DNA of 43,775 nt from NCBI GenBank assembly GCA_934589225.1, contig CAKTNS010000023.1:1-43775 (forward strand), given 5' to 3'. Position numbers and translations under genes: made by a program. The stretch comes from an uncultured Oscillospiraceae bacterium (GTDB taxonomy: Bacteria; Bacillota; Clostridia; Oscillospirales; Oscillospiraceae). The notes beneath the pieces were generated by a model. That model worked only from the letters and a program-made list of their open reading frames with translations, was not told where the DNA came from and searched no databases. Position 1 is the stretch's first letter; every line of letters begins with the position of its first letter. Shown here in pieces: positions 33,974 to 42,619 of this stretch.

Positions 33974-35212
33974 TTAGCGGATGTGTCCGTTTCCGTGGAT
34001 GATGTATTTGTAGGTGGTGAGCTCCCGCAGCCCCATGGGGCCCCGGGCATGGAGCTTCTGGGTGGAGATGCCCATTTCGCAGCCCAGGCCGAATTCCCCG
34101 CCGTCGGTGAACCGGGTGGAGGCGTTGACGTATACCGCCGCGCTGTCCACGTGGGCGGTGAAATAGGCCTCCGCCTCTTTACTCTTCGTGACGATGGCCT
34201 CGCTGTGGCCGGTGGAGTGGGCGGTAATGTGGGAAACCGCTTCCCGGACGCCCTCCACACAGCGAACCGCCAGAATGTAGTCCAAAAATTCCGTGTCAAA
34301 GTCCCGCTCCCCGGCCTGTTTCCCGGGGATGATGGCCAGGGCCGTCTCGTCCAGCCGCAGCTCCACGGGCTGTTCCCGCCGGGTGACCAGCCGGTCATAG
34401 AGCATGGGCAGGAACACCGGGGCGATTTCTTTGTCCACCAGCAGCACCTCTTCGGCGTTGCACACGCTGGGGCGGCTGGTTTTGGCGTTTTCCACGATGT
34501 TCAGGGCCATGTTCAGGTCCGCCGTCTTTTCCACATACACATGGCAGATGCCCGTGCCCGTGGCGATGCAGGGCACCGTGGCGGTGGTGACGCAGGCCTG
34601 AATGAGCCCCGCACCCCCCCGGGGGATCAGAAGGTCAATGTAGCCGTTGGCGGTCATCAGCTCCCGGGCGCTTTCCCGGGAGGTGTCCTCCACCAGGTTC
34701 ACGGCGCTTTCGGGAATCCCCTGGGTTCGCAGCCCGGCCCGCAGGGCTTCCACAATTGCCTTGGCGCTGCGGAAGGCCTCCTTGCCCCCACGGAGCACGC
34801 AGACGTTGCCGCTTTTGAGGGCCAGGGCGGCGGCATCGGCGGTGACGTTGGGGCGGCTTTCGTAAATAATGGCCACCACCCCCATGGGCACCGAGACTTT
34901 TTGAATTTCCAGGCCGTCGGGCCGGGTGTGGCCCTCTAAGACCTGCCCCACCGGGTCTGGCAGGGCGGCCACGTCCCGGATGCCATGGGCCATGGCGGCG
35001 ATGCGCTCCGGGGTCAGCCGGAGCCTGTCCAGCATGACCGGGGAAATGTGGTCCCGGGCGGCCTCCAAGTCCTGCTCGTTTGCCGCCAGAATGGTCCCTT
35101 GGTCATCCAGCAGTCCCTGGGCCATGGCCTTCAGGGCGGCGTTTTTCTGCCGGGTCGTCAGGGCGGCAACCTCCGCCCGGGCGGCCTTTGCCTGTTCCAA
35201 TAGTTCTTTCAT
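33974..35212 (-). CDS. proA: Glutamate-5-semialdehyde dehydrogenase
   Basis: A 412-residue gamma-glutamyl phosphate reductase, the second step of proline synthesis. The catalytic Cys is in RPSVCNAEEVLL, and the VYVNASTRFTDGGEFGLGCE and MGLRELTTYKYI segments are typical. It overlaps proB by 4 bases (ATGA). Length is normal. Confidence 0.95.
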   Translation of the reverse strand: MKELLEQAKAARAEVAALTTRQKNAALKAMAQGLLDDQGTILAANEQDLEAARDHISPVMLDRLRLTPERIAAMAHGIRDVAALPDPVGQVLEGHTRPDGLEIQKVSVPMGVVAIIYESRPNVTADAAALALKSGNVCVLRGGKEAFRSAKAIVEALRAGLRTQGIPESAVNLVEDTSRESARELMTANGYIDLLIPRGGAGLIQACVTTATVPCIATGTGICHVYVEKTADLNMALNIVENAKTSRPSVCNAEEVLLVDKEIAPVFLPMLYDRLVTRREQPVELRLDETALAIIPGKQAGERDFDTEFLDYILAVRCVEGVREAVSHITAHSTGHSEAIVTKSKEAEAYFTAHVDSAAVYVNASTRFTDGGEFGLGCEMGISTQKLHARGPMGLRELTTYKYIIHGNGHIR

Positions 35213-35979
35213 AGGCCTTCCTCCGAAAATGTGGTGCCGATGTGTTTGCCGTCTAAAATGTCGTAGAGCTTTTTGGGGTCGCTGCCGTTGGCGATGACCA
35301 TGGTGCAGCCGCAGTCCAGGCAGATTTCCGCCGCCCGGAGCTTGGTGACCATGCCCCCGGTGCCCTGATTCGAATTGCTGACCCCCGCAAGCTCCCGGAT
35401 GCGGTCATCGATTTTGGACACATGGGTTAATAGCCGCGCCTCCGGATGGGTGTGGGGGTCCGCGGTATAGAGGCCGTCAATGTCGGAGAGCAGAATCAGC
35501 ATGTCCGCCCGGACGCATTGGGCCACGATGGCGGCCAGGGTGTCGTTGTCACCGATGACGATCTCGTCCGTGGCCACGGTGTCGTTTTCGTTGATGATGG
35601 GCAGGGCCCCCAGCTCCAGAAGCCGGTTCAGGGTATTGGTAAAGTTCAGCCGCCGGGTATCATTGGCCGTGTCCTCCCCGGTGATCAGCAGCTGGGCCAC
35701 GGTGTGGTGGTAGTCCCCGAAGAGCTTGTCATAGATATACATGAGCTCGCATTGCCCCACCGCCGCCGCGGCCTGCTTGGAAGGCATATCCCGGGGCCGC
35801 TGCCGAAGCCCCAGCTTTCCTACCCCCATCCCGATGGCCCCGGAGGACACCAGGATAACTTCATGCCCGGCATTTTTAATGTCGCTCATGATTTTGCAAA
35901 GCTCCTCCACCCGCCGGATATTTAAGTGCCCGGTAGCGTGCGCCAGGGTGGTGGTGCCGATTTTGATGACGATACGCAT
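35209..35979 (-). CDS. proB: Glutamate 5-kinase (short form, no PUA domain)
   Basis: A 256-residue amino-acid kinase that phosphorylates glutamate in the first step of proline synthesis. KIGTTTL starts the fold, INENDTVATDE and GTGGMVTK are the substrate and nucleotide segments. I place the start at MRIVIKIG (35979), after AGGAGGG; the longer frame is read from the adjacent repeat element. It lacks the PUA domain of the longer forms, as do many short ProB proteins. No clear promoter is visible because repeats begin 56 bases upstream. Confidence 0.93.
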   Translation of the reverse strand: MRIVIKIGTTTLAHATGHLNIRRVEELCKIMSDIKNAGHEVILVSSGAIGMGVGKLGLRQRPRDMPSKQAAAAVGQCELMYIYDKLFGDYHHTVAQLLITGEDTANDTRRLNFTNTLNRLLELGALPIINENDTVATDEIVIGDNDTLAAIVAQCVRADMLILLSDIDGLYTADPHTHPEARLLTHVSKIDDRIRELAGVSNSNQGTGGMVTKLRAAEICLDCGCTMVIANGSDPKKLYDILDGKHIGTTFSEEGL

Positions 35980-36248
35980 AAGTTTTTCCCTCCTGGAAAG
36001 CCTCCCCCACCGGGGAAACATACCGAAAAGGCGATCTTGGCTCTCCCTCTGGGAGAGCTGGCTCGGCGCAGCCGAGACTGAGAGGGCCTTACGGCGTTTT
36101 TCGAATGATAACGTCCTTGGTATTACCAACGTAGGCCCTCTCCGTCCTCGCTTTGCTCGGCCACCTCTCCCAGAGGGAGAGGCAAGGGGCGCTTGTAAGA
36201 TACGCTTTATAATTCACGCCAACGTCCAATACACCAGGGCGCAGCCCC

Positions 36249-36713
36249 CTTGGCTCTCCCTCTGGGAGAGCTGTCACCGCAGGTGACTGAGAGGGCCTTT
36301 CAACCTTTGCTGAATGGTAAGATCAATTTGTGTACACACCCCACGAAAATCCCTGTCGATGTCCCGGTTGGAGAAACGCAAGACCTCCAACCCAAGAGAC
36401 GTCAGAAATTTCGAACGTTCAGTATCATAAGCAAGGCCCTCGGGTTCAAAATGTTGAGAGCCATCCACTTCAATGACCACTCTGGCCGAAGCACAGTAAA
36501 AGTCCACAATGAAACTGCCGATGATCCGCTGTTTGTAAATTTTTACCGGATAATTGCGAAGAAAAAGATACCAGAGTTTCCGCTCATGGGGTGTCATCTC
36601 CCTGCGAAGCCGCCGGGCGTTTTTTAATTGACTGTCGTCTTTTGGTATTTTCATCGTTGACCCTCTCCGTCCTCGCTGCGCTCGGCCACCTCTCCCAGAG
36701 GGAGAGGCAAGGG
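36249..36713 (-). mobile_element. Gene-bearing family-1 element with DUF559 nuclease
   Basis: 465 bases with the same ends as the 153-base elements around it. Left end CTTGGCTCTCCCTCTGGGAG, right end with GGGAGAGGCAAGG. The gene's ribosome binding site GGAGAGGG lies in the right inverted arm and its stop codon in the left arm. The short neighbours keep that site, the start area and the last codons. No other transposase is present. Its ability to move is inferred. Confidence 0.7.
36274..36654 (-). CDS. DUF559 nuclease-like protein within a repeat element
   Basis: A 126-residue protein of the DUF559 family, related to Vsr/MutH-type (PD-(D/E)xK) endonucleases. RREMTPHERKLWYLF and KQRIIGSFIVDFYC-IEVDGSQH are typical; Asp51, Glu62 and Asp64 fit the metal-binding core. 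The start MKIPKDD is set by GGAGAGGG 6 bases upstream; the longer frame is from repeat arm. Its last residues KGPLSHLR and stop codon lie in the repeat's left arm. It may act on the hairpin ends of the element, by analogy with RAYT transposases and REPs; this is inference. It could instead be a passenger DNA-repair nuclease. Confidence 0.82.
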   Translation of the reverse strand: MKIPKDDSQLKNARRLRREMTPHERKLWYLFLRNYPVKIYKQRIIGSFIVDFYCASARVVIEVDGSQHFEPEGLAYDTERSKFLTSLGLEVLRFSNRDIDRDFRGVCTQIDLTIQQRLKGPLSHLR

Positions 36714-37169
36714 ACGCTTGCAAGATACGCTTTATAATTCACGCCAACGTCCTACGCACCAGGGCGCAGCCCCCTTGGCTCTCCCTCTGGGAGAGCTGGC
36801 TCGGCGCAGCCGAGACTGAGAGGGTCTTACGGCGTTTTTTGAATGGTAACGTCCTTGGTATCATCAACGTAGGCCCTCTCCGACCTCGCTTTGCTCGGCC
36901 ACCTCTCCCATAGGGAGAGGCAAGGGGCGCTTGTAAGATACGCTTTATAATTAACTCCAACGTCCTACATACCAGGGCGCAGCCCACTTGGCTCTCCCTC
37001 TGGGAGAGCTGGCTCGGCGCAGCCGAGACTGAGAGGGTATTACGGCGTTTTTTGAATGGTAACGTCCTTGGTATCCTCAACGTAGGACCCTCTCCGACCT
37101 CGCTACGCTCGGCCACCTCTCCCATAGGGAGAGGCAAGGGGCGCCTTTTTGATACGTTTCTCTTGGGAA

Positions 37170-37262
37170 ATAATTGTCAATTGTCCATTGTCAATTAGAA
37201 AAACTGTCAACTGTCCACTGTCAACTGTCCACTGTCAACTGTCCACTGTCCACTGTCAACTG
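37170..37262. repeat. Heptad array, partly translated as kinase C-terminus
   Basis: Tandem degenerate copies of CAACTGTC/CCACTGTC. The stop codon of the hybrid kinase at 37207 lies inside the array, so 37210-37262 is read as the last 18 residues of that protein. Confidence 0.8.
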
Positions 37263-39789
37263 TTTTCACCGCTTTCTCCACCGCATTTATCAGCTCGCTC
37301 ACCACGATGGGCTTGGTCAAAAATCCGTCCATACCCGCGTCCAAAGCCTGTTTGCGGTCTTCTTCGAAGGCGTTGGCGGTCATGGCCAGGATGGGGATGG
37401 GGTTGTGGGTTTCCCGGATCAGGCGGGTGGCGGTGCAGCCGTCCATGACGGGCATTTGCATGTCCATGATTACTAAGTCATAGGTGCCCTGGGGGGCGGA
37501 GCGGAGACGGGCCACGGCTTCGGCGCCGTTTTCTACCGGGTCAACGGTAAAGCCGAACTGGCTGAGGATGGTTACGGCGATCTCCCGGTTCAGCTCGTTG
37601 TCCTCGGCCAGGAGGATGCGCTTGCCTGTAAAGTCCGGAATCTTCTCCGGCTGGGTGGGCTTTGCCGGGGCCTGCTGGGTCGGCTGGGGCTTCAGGATGG
37701 TCAGGGGCAGGCGCACTACAAATTCCGTGCCCTTCTGGGGCTGGGAGTGGACTTCGATGGTGCCGCCCATCATGTCTACGATATTTTTGGAAATGGCCAT
37801 GCCCAGGCCCGTGCCCTGGGTGCGGCTGACGGTGGAGGTCCGCTCCCGTTCAAAGGGCTCGAAAATTTTCTTGGCAAATTCCGGGCTCATGCCGATGCCG
37901 TTGTCCCGGACCCGGAACTCGTAGGTCCCCCGGCCCTTTTGATTCCCGGGCAGCTGCCGCAGCGCCAAAGAGACGGTGCCCCCCTCCGGGGTGAACTTGA
38001 CGGCGTTGGACAAAAGGTTAATCAGCACCTGGTTGAGCCTTGTTTTGTCGCAGGAGACGTTTTCGTCGGAAACGGCCCATCCTGCCATGGAAAGGGTCAG
38101 GCCCTTGGCGCTGACCTGGGCGCTGACGATGGTTTCCAGCTCCCGGAACACCTGGGAGAGGTTCACCTCCGTCTCCTCCAGCTGGATTTTTCCGCTTTCA
38201 ATGCGGCTCATATCCAGAATATCGTTGATAAGAGACAACAGATGGTTGCTGGCCGAGAGGATCTTCCCCAGATAATCCCGGACCTTTTCCTTGTTTTCTA
38301 CATTGTTTGATGCCAGCGTGGCAAAGCCCACGATGGCGTTCATGGGAGTGCGGATGTCGTGGGACATGTTGGAGAGGAACGTGCTCTTGGCCCGGTTGGC
38401 GCTCTCCGCCGCGCTGACAGCCTCCCGCAGGGCCTCGTTTTTCCGCTTGTCCTCCGTCCGGTCGGAGAGCACCAGAATAATCTTCCGCTGCCCGTCCACC
38501 TCCGTGCCCAGGGCTGTGATGTGGAACCACCGGCGATTGTGGGTTTCCTGGTGAATATAAGCACGGTCAAATTCCCGCTGCTCGTTCTTCTGAAGCCCCT
38601 CCAGGCAGTCATTCTTCTGGGTCCTCTGGTTTTCCGGGTTCAGCCGATCCAAAATCCTTACATCCGTCTTGATGACCTCCGCCGGGAGGCCCAGAAGCCT
38701 TTCGGCATTGGGGCTGACGTAGTCCACCCGGTTGGCTCCGGGGTCCAGCATCAGAAAGACATCGTCCACGTTCCGGGAAAGCTTTTCAAAGAGCTCCTCC
38801 CGGTAGAGGATCTCCCGGTCCTTCCGCCGGAGGGTGGCGCGGTTTTTCCGCAGGATCACATAGATCACCAACGCCGCGGCACAGAGCACCACCGCCGTCA
38901 CCAGCAGAACGGTCCTGAATTGCAGCTCGTTCATACCGGCGTTGACCACGTCCGCCGGGACCAGGCCCACATAAACCCAATCCTCTATGGTGGTGGGCTC
39001 ATAGACCACATAGTATTGAACTCCGCCCAGCTTGGTGCGGCAATTCCCGGAGGCCCCTTCCTGGAAATCCCGGATAAGGGCCTGCTTGCTCTCTTCGGAA
39101 AGGTCGGAATAGTCCCGCAGTATGGCCAGCAGATTGTAGATGGGCTCCTTGCTTCCGCCGGTACTGTCAATAATCACCCGGCCGTCGGCGTGGACCACAT
39201 AGCTGATGGAGGTGTCGTCAAAGGAGGAAGTATCCAGAAGTGCTACAACATCCTTGTTGGAATAGGCGATGGCAATGGCATCGTAGGCAAAGCCCCGGTA
39301 GACCCCGGAGTGCTCCGGGCAGGCGAAGACCAGCAGCTGGGGCTTTCCCGGCAGCACGGCGGTCATGATGATGTCGCCGCCCCGGTTTATGTGGTCTTCC
39401 AGGTTTCCCTGGAGCCCCAGGTAGCCCGTCTCTCCCTCCGGGGTCATGAAATTGCCTTCGGAGGTCAGGAAGTAAAACTGGGAAAAGCCGGCTTCCTTCC
39501 GGGCCTCTTCAAGATAGGCCTGGATGCGGTCTTCGCCTGTGGTGGAGCTTAAGGGTTGGTTCATCAGGTGCAGATAGGTGATGGATTTCCTTGCCAGCAC
39601 ATTGAGCTTGATGCAGGACTGGCGGAGCAATTCTCCCAGGTGGGAAACGCTTTCCTGGTATACCGTCTGGGAGACGAAGGAGCTATACCGGGCACCCATC
39701 AGCAGCAGCGCCGCCACCAATACCAGGGCCCCCAGGCCTCCGGCGACCCGGTGCCCCAAACAAAATTTCTTCGTTCTCTTCTTAGCCAT
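37207..39789 (-). CDS. Hybrid sensor histidine kinase/response regulator
   Basis: An 860-residue membrane sensor. Helix 1 (about 18-38), an extracytoplasmic dCache-like domain (40-290), helix 2 (292-313), a PAS domain (335-445), phospho-acceptor SHDIRTP (His477), ATP-binding domain with Asn591/595, DNGIGM and GTGLGMAI, then a receiver domain (723-842) with Asp776 and Lys826. It overlaps by 8 bases the upstream solute-binding lipoprotein, which probably feeds the sensor. No DNA-binding output is fused. The last 18 residues TVDSGQWTVDSGQLTVDS come from a heptad repeat, so they are probably an accidental tail. Confidence 0.9.
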   Translation of the reverse strand: MAKKRTKKFCLGHRVAGGLGALVLVAALLLMGARYSSFVSQTVYQESVSHLGELLRQSCIKLNVLARKSITYLHLMNQPLSSTTGEDRIQAYLEEARKEAGFSQFYFLTSEGNFMTPEGETGYLGLQGNLEDHINRGGDIIMTAVLPGKPQLLVFACPEHSGVYRGFAYDAIAIAYSNKDVVALLDTSSFDDTSISYVVHADGRVIIDSTGGSKEPIYNLLAILRDYSDLSEESKQALIRDFQEGASGNCRTKLGGVQYYVVYEPTTIEDWVYVGLVPADVVNAGMNELQFRTVLLVTAVVLCAAALVIYVILRKNRATLRRKDREILYREELFEKLSRNVDDVFLMLDPGANRVDYVSPNAERLLGLPAEVIKTDVRILDRLNPENQRTQKNDCLEGLQKNEQREFDRAYIHQETHNRRWFHITALGTEVDGQRKIILVLSDRTEDKRKNEALREAVSAAESANRAKSTFLSNMSHDIRTPMNAIVGFATLASNNVENKEKVRDYLGKILSASNHLLSLINDILDMSRIESGKIQLEETEVNLSQVFRELETIVSAQVSAKGLTLSMAGWAVSDENVSCDKTRLNQVLINLLSNAVKFTPEGGTVSLALRQLPGNQKGRGTYEFRVRDNGIGMSPEFAKKIFEPFERERTSTVSRTQGTGLGMAISKNIVDMMGGTIEVHSQPQKGTEFVVRLPLTILKPQPTQQAPAKPTQPEKIPDFTGKRILLAEDNELNREIAVTILSQFGFTVDPVENGAEAVARLRSAPQGTYDLVIMDMQMPVMDGCTATRLIRETHNPIPILAMTANAFEEDRKQALDAGMDGFLTKPIVVSELINAVEKAVKTVDSGQWTVDSGQLTVDS

Positions 39790-41614
39790 TTGCGCTCCTT
39801 ACCGTGATGTAATCCTCCGGCGGTTCCAGGGTCACATTGCCGCCCTCTACCGCCTCCACCCAGGTGCTCCGGACGGAGCCCAGGTCTTCCAGTTCAAAGC
39901 CCTTCTCCAGCAAGGGAATCATGTGCTTCTGGGTGGCAAGGCAGGTTACGGTGTATTGGGCCCCGTCCGCAATGGGCTTTCTGTCCTTGGTGATGCCGGT
40001 GAGGCTGTAGCCCTGTTCGTCTCTTTGAACCTTCAGGGAAAGGCCGCTGGAAATGGGCAGAGAGCCCAGGTTAAAGGGAACAAAGCCCTTCTCCACGCCC
40101 TCTACATAGGCATGAGCGATTTTCTTCAGCTCTTTCCCGGTGAGGGTTCCCCGGTAGGCCCGCAGGCCGTTGGGCATGACCATGTATTCCGCCATTTTGG
40201 GAGTATACGCCCCCGCCAGGGCGCAGCCCGTAAAGCTGTTTCCCGTTGCCAGCAGTACATCGGTGCCGTAGATTTCCCGCAGGGTGCCCGCCATCAAGGA
40301 ATAGGCCTGGTTTCCGCCCCGGGAATGGGTAAAGTTCGAATAGCCTTCCGTCAGAGACAGGGCCAGCGGGCTTTCCAGGGTGGCCATGCCCCGGAGGGAA
40401 CCGTCAAAGGCGGTGTAAGCTTCCTGGGCGTTATACTCCCCGGTCAGCATTTTGGGGATCACGTCGATGGATGCCGCGAAGAACTCATTGGAGGCCACCC
40501 GGATGAACATCCGGTTTTCTTCAACGCATTTCCTTACATCTTTCAGATCCTCCGTCAGCTTCAGCTCCACGTTCTGGCTGTAGCTCAGGGTGTCCTGGCC
40601 GTTTGCGATGAGATCCTGGGCCTGCTGGCTCATCATGACTTTCAGAACCTTCATGGCCTTTTCCCGGCGGCTGCTGTCCTGCTCCAGGCCCTTGTTCAAA
40701 GCCACCTGGAAATAGGGGGTGGTCATGAGCCAGCCTTCCCCGCCTTCTCCGAAAACGGGCAGGAAGATGGCATCCATGCCCTGCTCCCGGAAGAGGCGCA
40801 CTCCGGCGGAGGAGCCATAGTACATGGCAAGCTCCTGGGACTCAAAAAGCTCTGTCACATCAGAGTAGCCGTATTCCGCATCTTCCACGCCCAGGCCTGT
40901 ATCCCGGATGAATCGCTCCATCCGCTCAAAGGCCCCGGGCCAGACCTCTGTATCAAGGCCCATCCAGTCCGTATTCTCCGGTTTGCTGTAGGCCCTGCGC
41001 CAGCTCCGCCCGGCGGCGGAGTTCAGCTGGGTGGCGGAGAGGCCCTGGAGCATTTCCATGCAGGTATAGTCGTTGGCAAAATCCGCCGTAAAGCCCCGGA
41101 TGCCCAAATCTTCAAAAGCCTTGCAGGCGGCAACGAAGCTGTCATAGTCCGTGGGCAGGGGAATGTCATATTTTTCGAAGAGCCCCCGGTTCACCACCAT
41201 CCCATGGGCATCGGCGCAGACCGGCAGCCAGTTCACGGTGCCGTCCTCGCCGCGGAAGCTGTTGAGATAGCTATTGTACACGGCACCGGCCTCGTTGGTG
41301 GTGGAAAGGTCCATGAGGCTGCCGCTCAGGGGGGCGGCATCGTGGAGGGAGAAGCGGCAGCAGGTGATGATGTCCGGCAGGCCGCCGTTTTCCTCCATAA
41401 AGGTGTAAAAGTCCAGGTCGTTGTTGCCCACCACAAACTGAATGTTTACATCCGGCAGCTGGGACTGCACATAGGGGGCGTACTTCTCATAGAGATTGGT
41501 GGTCCATAAGTATACCCGGATGGTGTCCTGTTCTTCCTGCTCTGGGGTGGTTTTCCCGCAGCCCGCCAATAACAGCAGCAGGGCCAGCAGAGCCGAGAGG
41601 ATGCTCTTTTTCAT
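39782..41614 (-). CDS. Solute-binding lipoprotein fused to a 5'-nucleotidase-like C-terminus
   Basis: A 610-residue secreted lipoprotein: signal peptide with lipobox LLAGC (Cys19). Residues 30-400 resemble family 1 extracellular solute-binding proteins (VYLWTTNLYEKYAPYVQ, GMVVNRGLFEKYDIPLPTDYD). Residues about 405-600 resemble the C-terminal domain of 5'-nucleotidases: GNQAYSLMAGTLREIYGTDV, NGLRAYRGTLTGKELKKIAH and SGLSLKV. The N-terminal metallophosphatase domain of true nucleotidases is absent, so it probably binds and does not cleave. Start at 41614 because the signal peptide begins there. No permease genes adjoin; the next gene is a kinase, so it is likely a sensing protein. Confidence 0.75.
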   Translation of the reverse strand: MKKSILSALLALLLLLAGCGKTTPEQEEQDTIRVYLWTTNLYEKYAPYVQSQLPDVNIQFVVGNNDLDFYTFMEENGGLPDIITCCRFSLHDAAPLSGSLMDLSTTNEAGAVYNSYLNSFRGEDGTVNWLPVCADAHGMVVNRGLFEKYDIPLPTDYDSFVAACKAFEDLGIRGFTADFANDYTCMEMLQGLSATQLNSAAGRSWRRAYSKPENTDWMGLDTEVWPGAFERMERFIRDTGLGVEDAEYGYSDVTELFESQELAMYYGSSAGVRLFREQGMDAIFLPVFGEGGEGWLMTTPYFQVALNKGLEQDSSRREKAMKVLKVMMSQQAQDLIANGQDTLSYSQNVELKLTEDLKDVRKCVEENRMFIRVASNEFFAASIDVIPKMLTGEYNAQEAYTAFDGSLRGMATLESPLALSLTEGYSNFTHSRGGNQAYSLMAGTLREIYGTDVLLATGNSFTGCALAGAYTPKMAEYMVMPNGLRAYRGTLTGKELKKIAHAYVEGVEKGFVPFNLGSLPISSGLSLKVQRDEQGYSLTGITKDRKPIADGAQYTVTCLATQKHMIPLLEKGFELEDLGSVRSTWVEAVEGGNVTLEPPEDYITVRSANG

Positions 41615-41663
41615 ACCGATGCTTCTTCCTTTTTGTGCCCCGGGCGAAAAGCCCATAGGGTGT

Positions 41664-42485
41664 TTATTCGTCTGCCCTCTGGATCAGGGCCTTGCCCAGG
41701 GAGCGAAGATACTCCCGGTAGTCCCCATCCAGGGGGAGAAAATCCGTATTGGTCACGGCGTTTTCCCGATAGTTCACCATCATGCTTTTGAAAAGCTCCT
41801 GGGTGGTGGGCGGGGTGTAGGTAATGGCGTTGGCCCCCGCCTGAATGGTCCGGCGGATGGATTCCTCGGTTTTGCCGCCGCTGGCAATAATGGGAATGTC
41901 CGGCGCCGCCTCCCGGACCATCTTCACGATCTCCGGGGTCTGGGCCCCACCCGCTACATTAATAATAGCGGCACCGTAGCGGATGCGCTCGCCAATGTCC
42001 GTATCCATATTCACCACGGTGATGACCGTGGGAATGTCAATGGACTCCGCCACCATTTTGAGGTTCAGATTGGACACCGGCGCGTTCAGCACCGCCCCAA
42101 TGGCCCCCTGGCTCTCCACATCCTTCGCAAGCGTCACCGTCCGCAGCCCCTTGGTGGTGCCGCCGCCGATGCCGCAGAACACTGGCATGGAGGAATGCTT
42201 GATCAGGGCATCGCTGATGGACTGCTGGGGCGTAAAAGGATACACCGCAAACACCGCGTCCGCGTCACAATTCTTGATAATGGCCAGGTCCGTGGTAAAA
42301 GCCAGACTCTTGATCCGCTTCCCGTAAATCACGATCCCACTGGCCTCCCGAATGACCTCCGGCATCCTTAATATATTGTGCCGAAGCTTGCTGTTCACCG
42401 TAGGCCGCACCGTCGCCCCGGAAGAGCCCACAGGTTTTTCGGTCTTTTCCGTTTCTAAAACCTTCTCCATGCTTTCGTCACCCAT
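41664..42485 (-). CDS. TIM-barrel protein, phosphate-binding type, unknown substrate
   Basis: A 273-residue protein with a beta/alpha-barrel pattern. NVAGGAQTPEIVKMV, IPIIASGGKTEESI and AGANAITYTPPT are the standard barrel-end segments that hold a phosphate. AFTTDLAIIKNCDADAVF and MPVFCGIGGGTT mark earlier strands. The start MGDESMEK at 42485 has GGAGGG 7 bases upstream. It heads the lipoprotein-kinase operon, 49 bases before the lipoprotein. Function is unknown. Confidence 0.75.
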   Translation of the reverse strand: MGDESMEKVLETEKTEKPVGSSGATVRPTVNSKLRHNILRMPEVIREASGIVIYGKRIKSLAFTTDLAIIKNCDADAVFAVYPFTPQQSISDALIKHSSMPVFCGIGGGTTKGLRTVTLAKDVESQGAIGAVLNAPVSNLNLKMVAESIDIPTVITVVNMDTDIGERIRYGAAIINVAGGAQTPEIVKMVREAAPDIPIIASGGKTEESIRRTIQAGANAITYTPPTTQELFKSMMVNYRENAVTNTDFLPLDGDYREYLRSLGKALIQRADE

Positions 42486-42544
42486 GTCGATTCCCTCCGT
42501 TTGATGTAGATTTCCCACCTCCGCACCCGAAAGCGGGATATTTT

Positions 42545-42573
42545 ATTGTATCACAGCAGGAAACCATGCGCAA
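42545..42573 (-). promoter_or_regulatory. Promoter of the barrel-lipoprotein-kinase operon
   Basis: On the minus strand TTGCGC (42568-42573) and TACAAT (42545-42550) are 17 bp apart, about 60 bases before the start codon. Its -35 resembles that of the other sensor operon (TTGCGT at 29115). Confidence 0.7.
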
Positions 42574-42619
42574 TAAAAAACAGAACAAGAAAGATAAATT
42601 TATGCGTTTTTTGGAGAAC

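Larger units (their letters stand above)
36036..37139 (-). repeat. Tandem array of four family-1 double-hairpin elements
   Basis: Elements begin at 36036, 36249, 36774 and 36987. The first-to-second and third-to-fourth spacing is exactly 213 bases (a 153-base element plus a 60-base spacer starting CGCTTGTAAGATACGC); the second unit is 525 bases, that is 213 plus 312. The extra 312 bases lie in its centre and belong to the DUF559 gene. Each element has outer hairpin CTCTCCC/GGGAGAG and an inner hairpin at each end, oppositely oriented, as in REPINs. Confidence 0.85.

Noticed and set aside
35980..36035. Promoter for proB
   Set aside because: Only 56 bases separate proB from the repeat and no -35/-10 pair is convincing; transcription may start within the repeat.
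36739..37137. 132-codon frame in the last two repeat units
   Set aside because: It reads through tandem repeat sequence (same peptide twice) and reflects the deleted nuclease frame; not a functional gene.
37170..37262. Possible CRISPR or tandem repeat locus
   Set aside because: The unit is 7 bases and degenerate, with no spacers and no cas genes in the window.
39578..41509. 643-codon plus frame over the lipoprotein gene
   Set aside because: Antisense to a well-supported lipoprotein with signal peptide; no ribosome site of its own.
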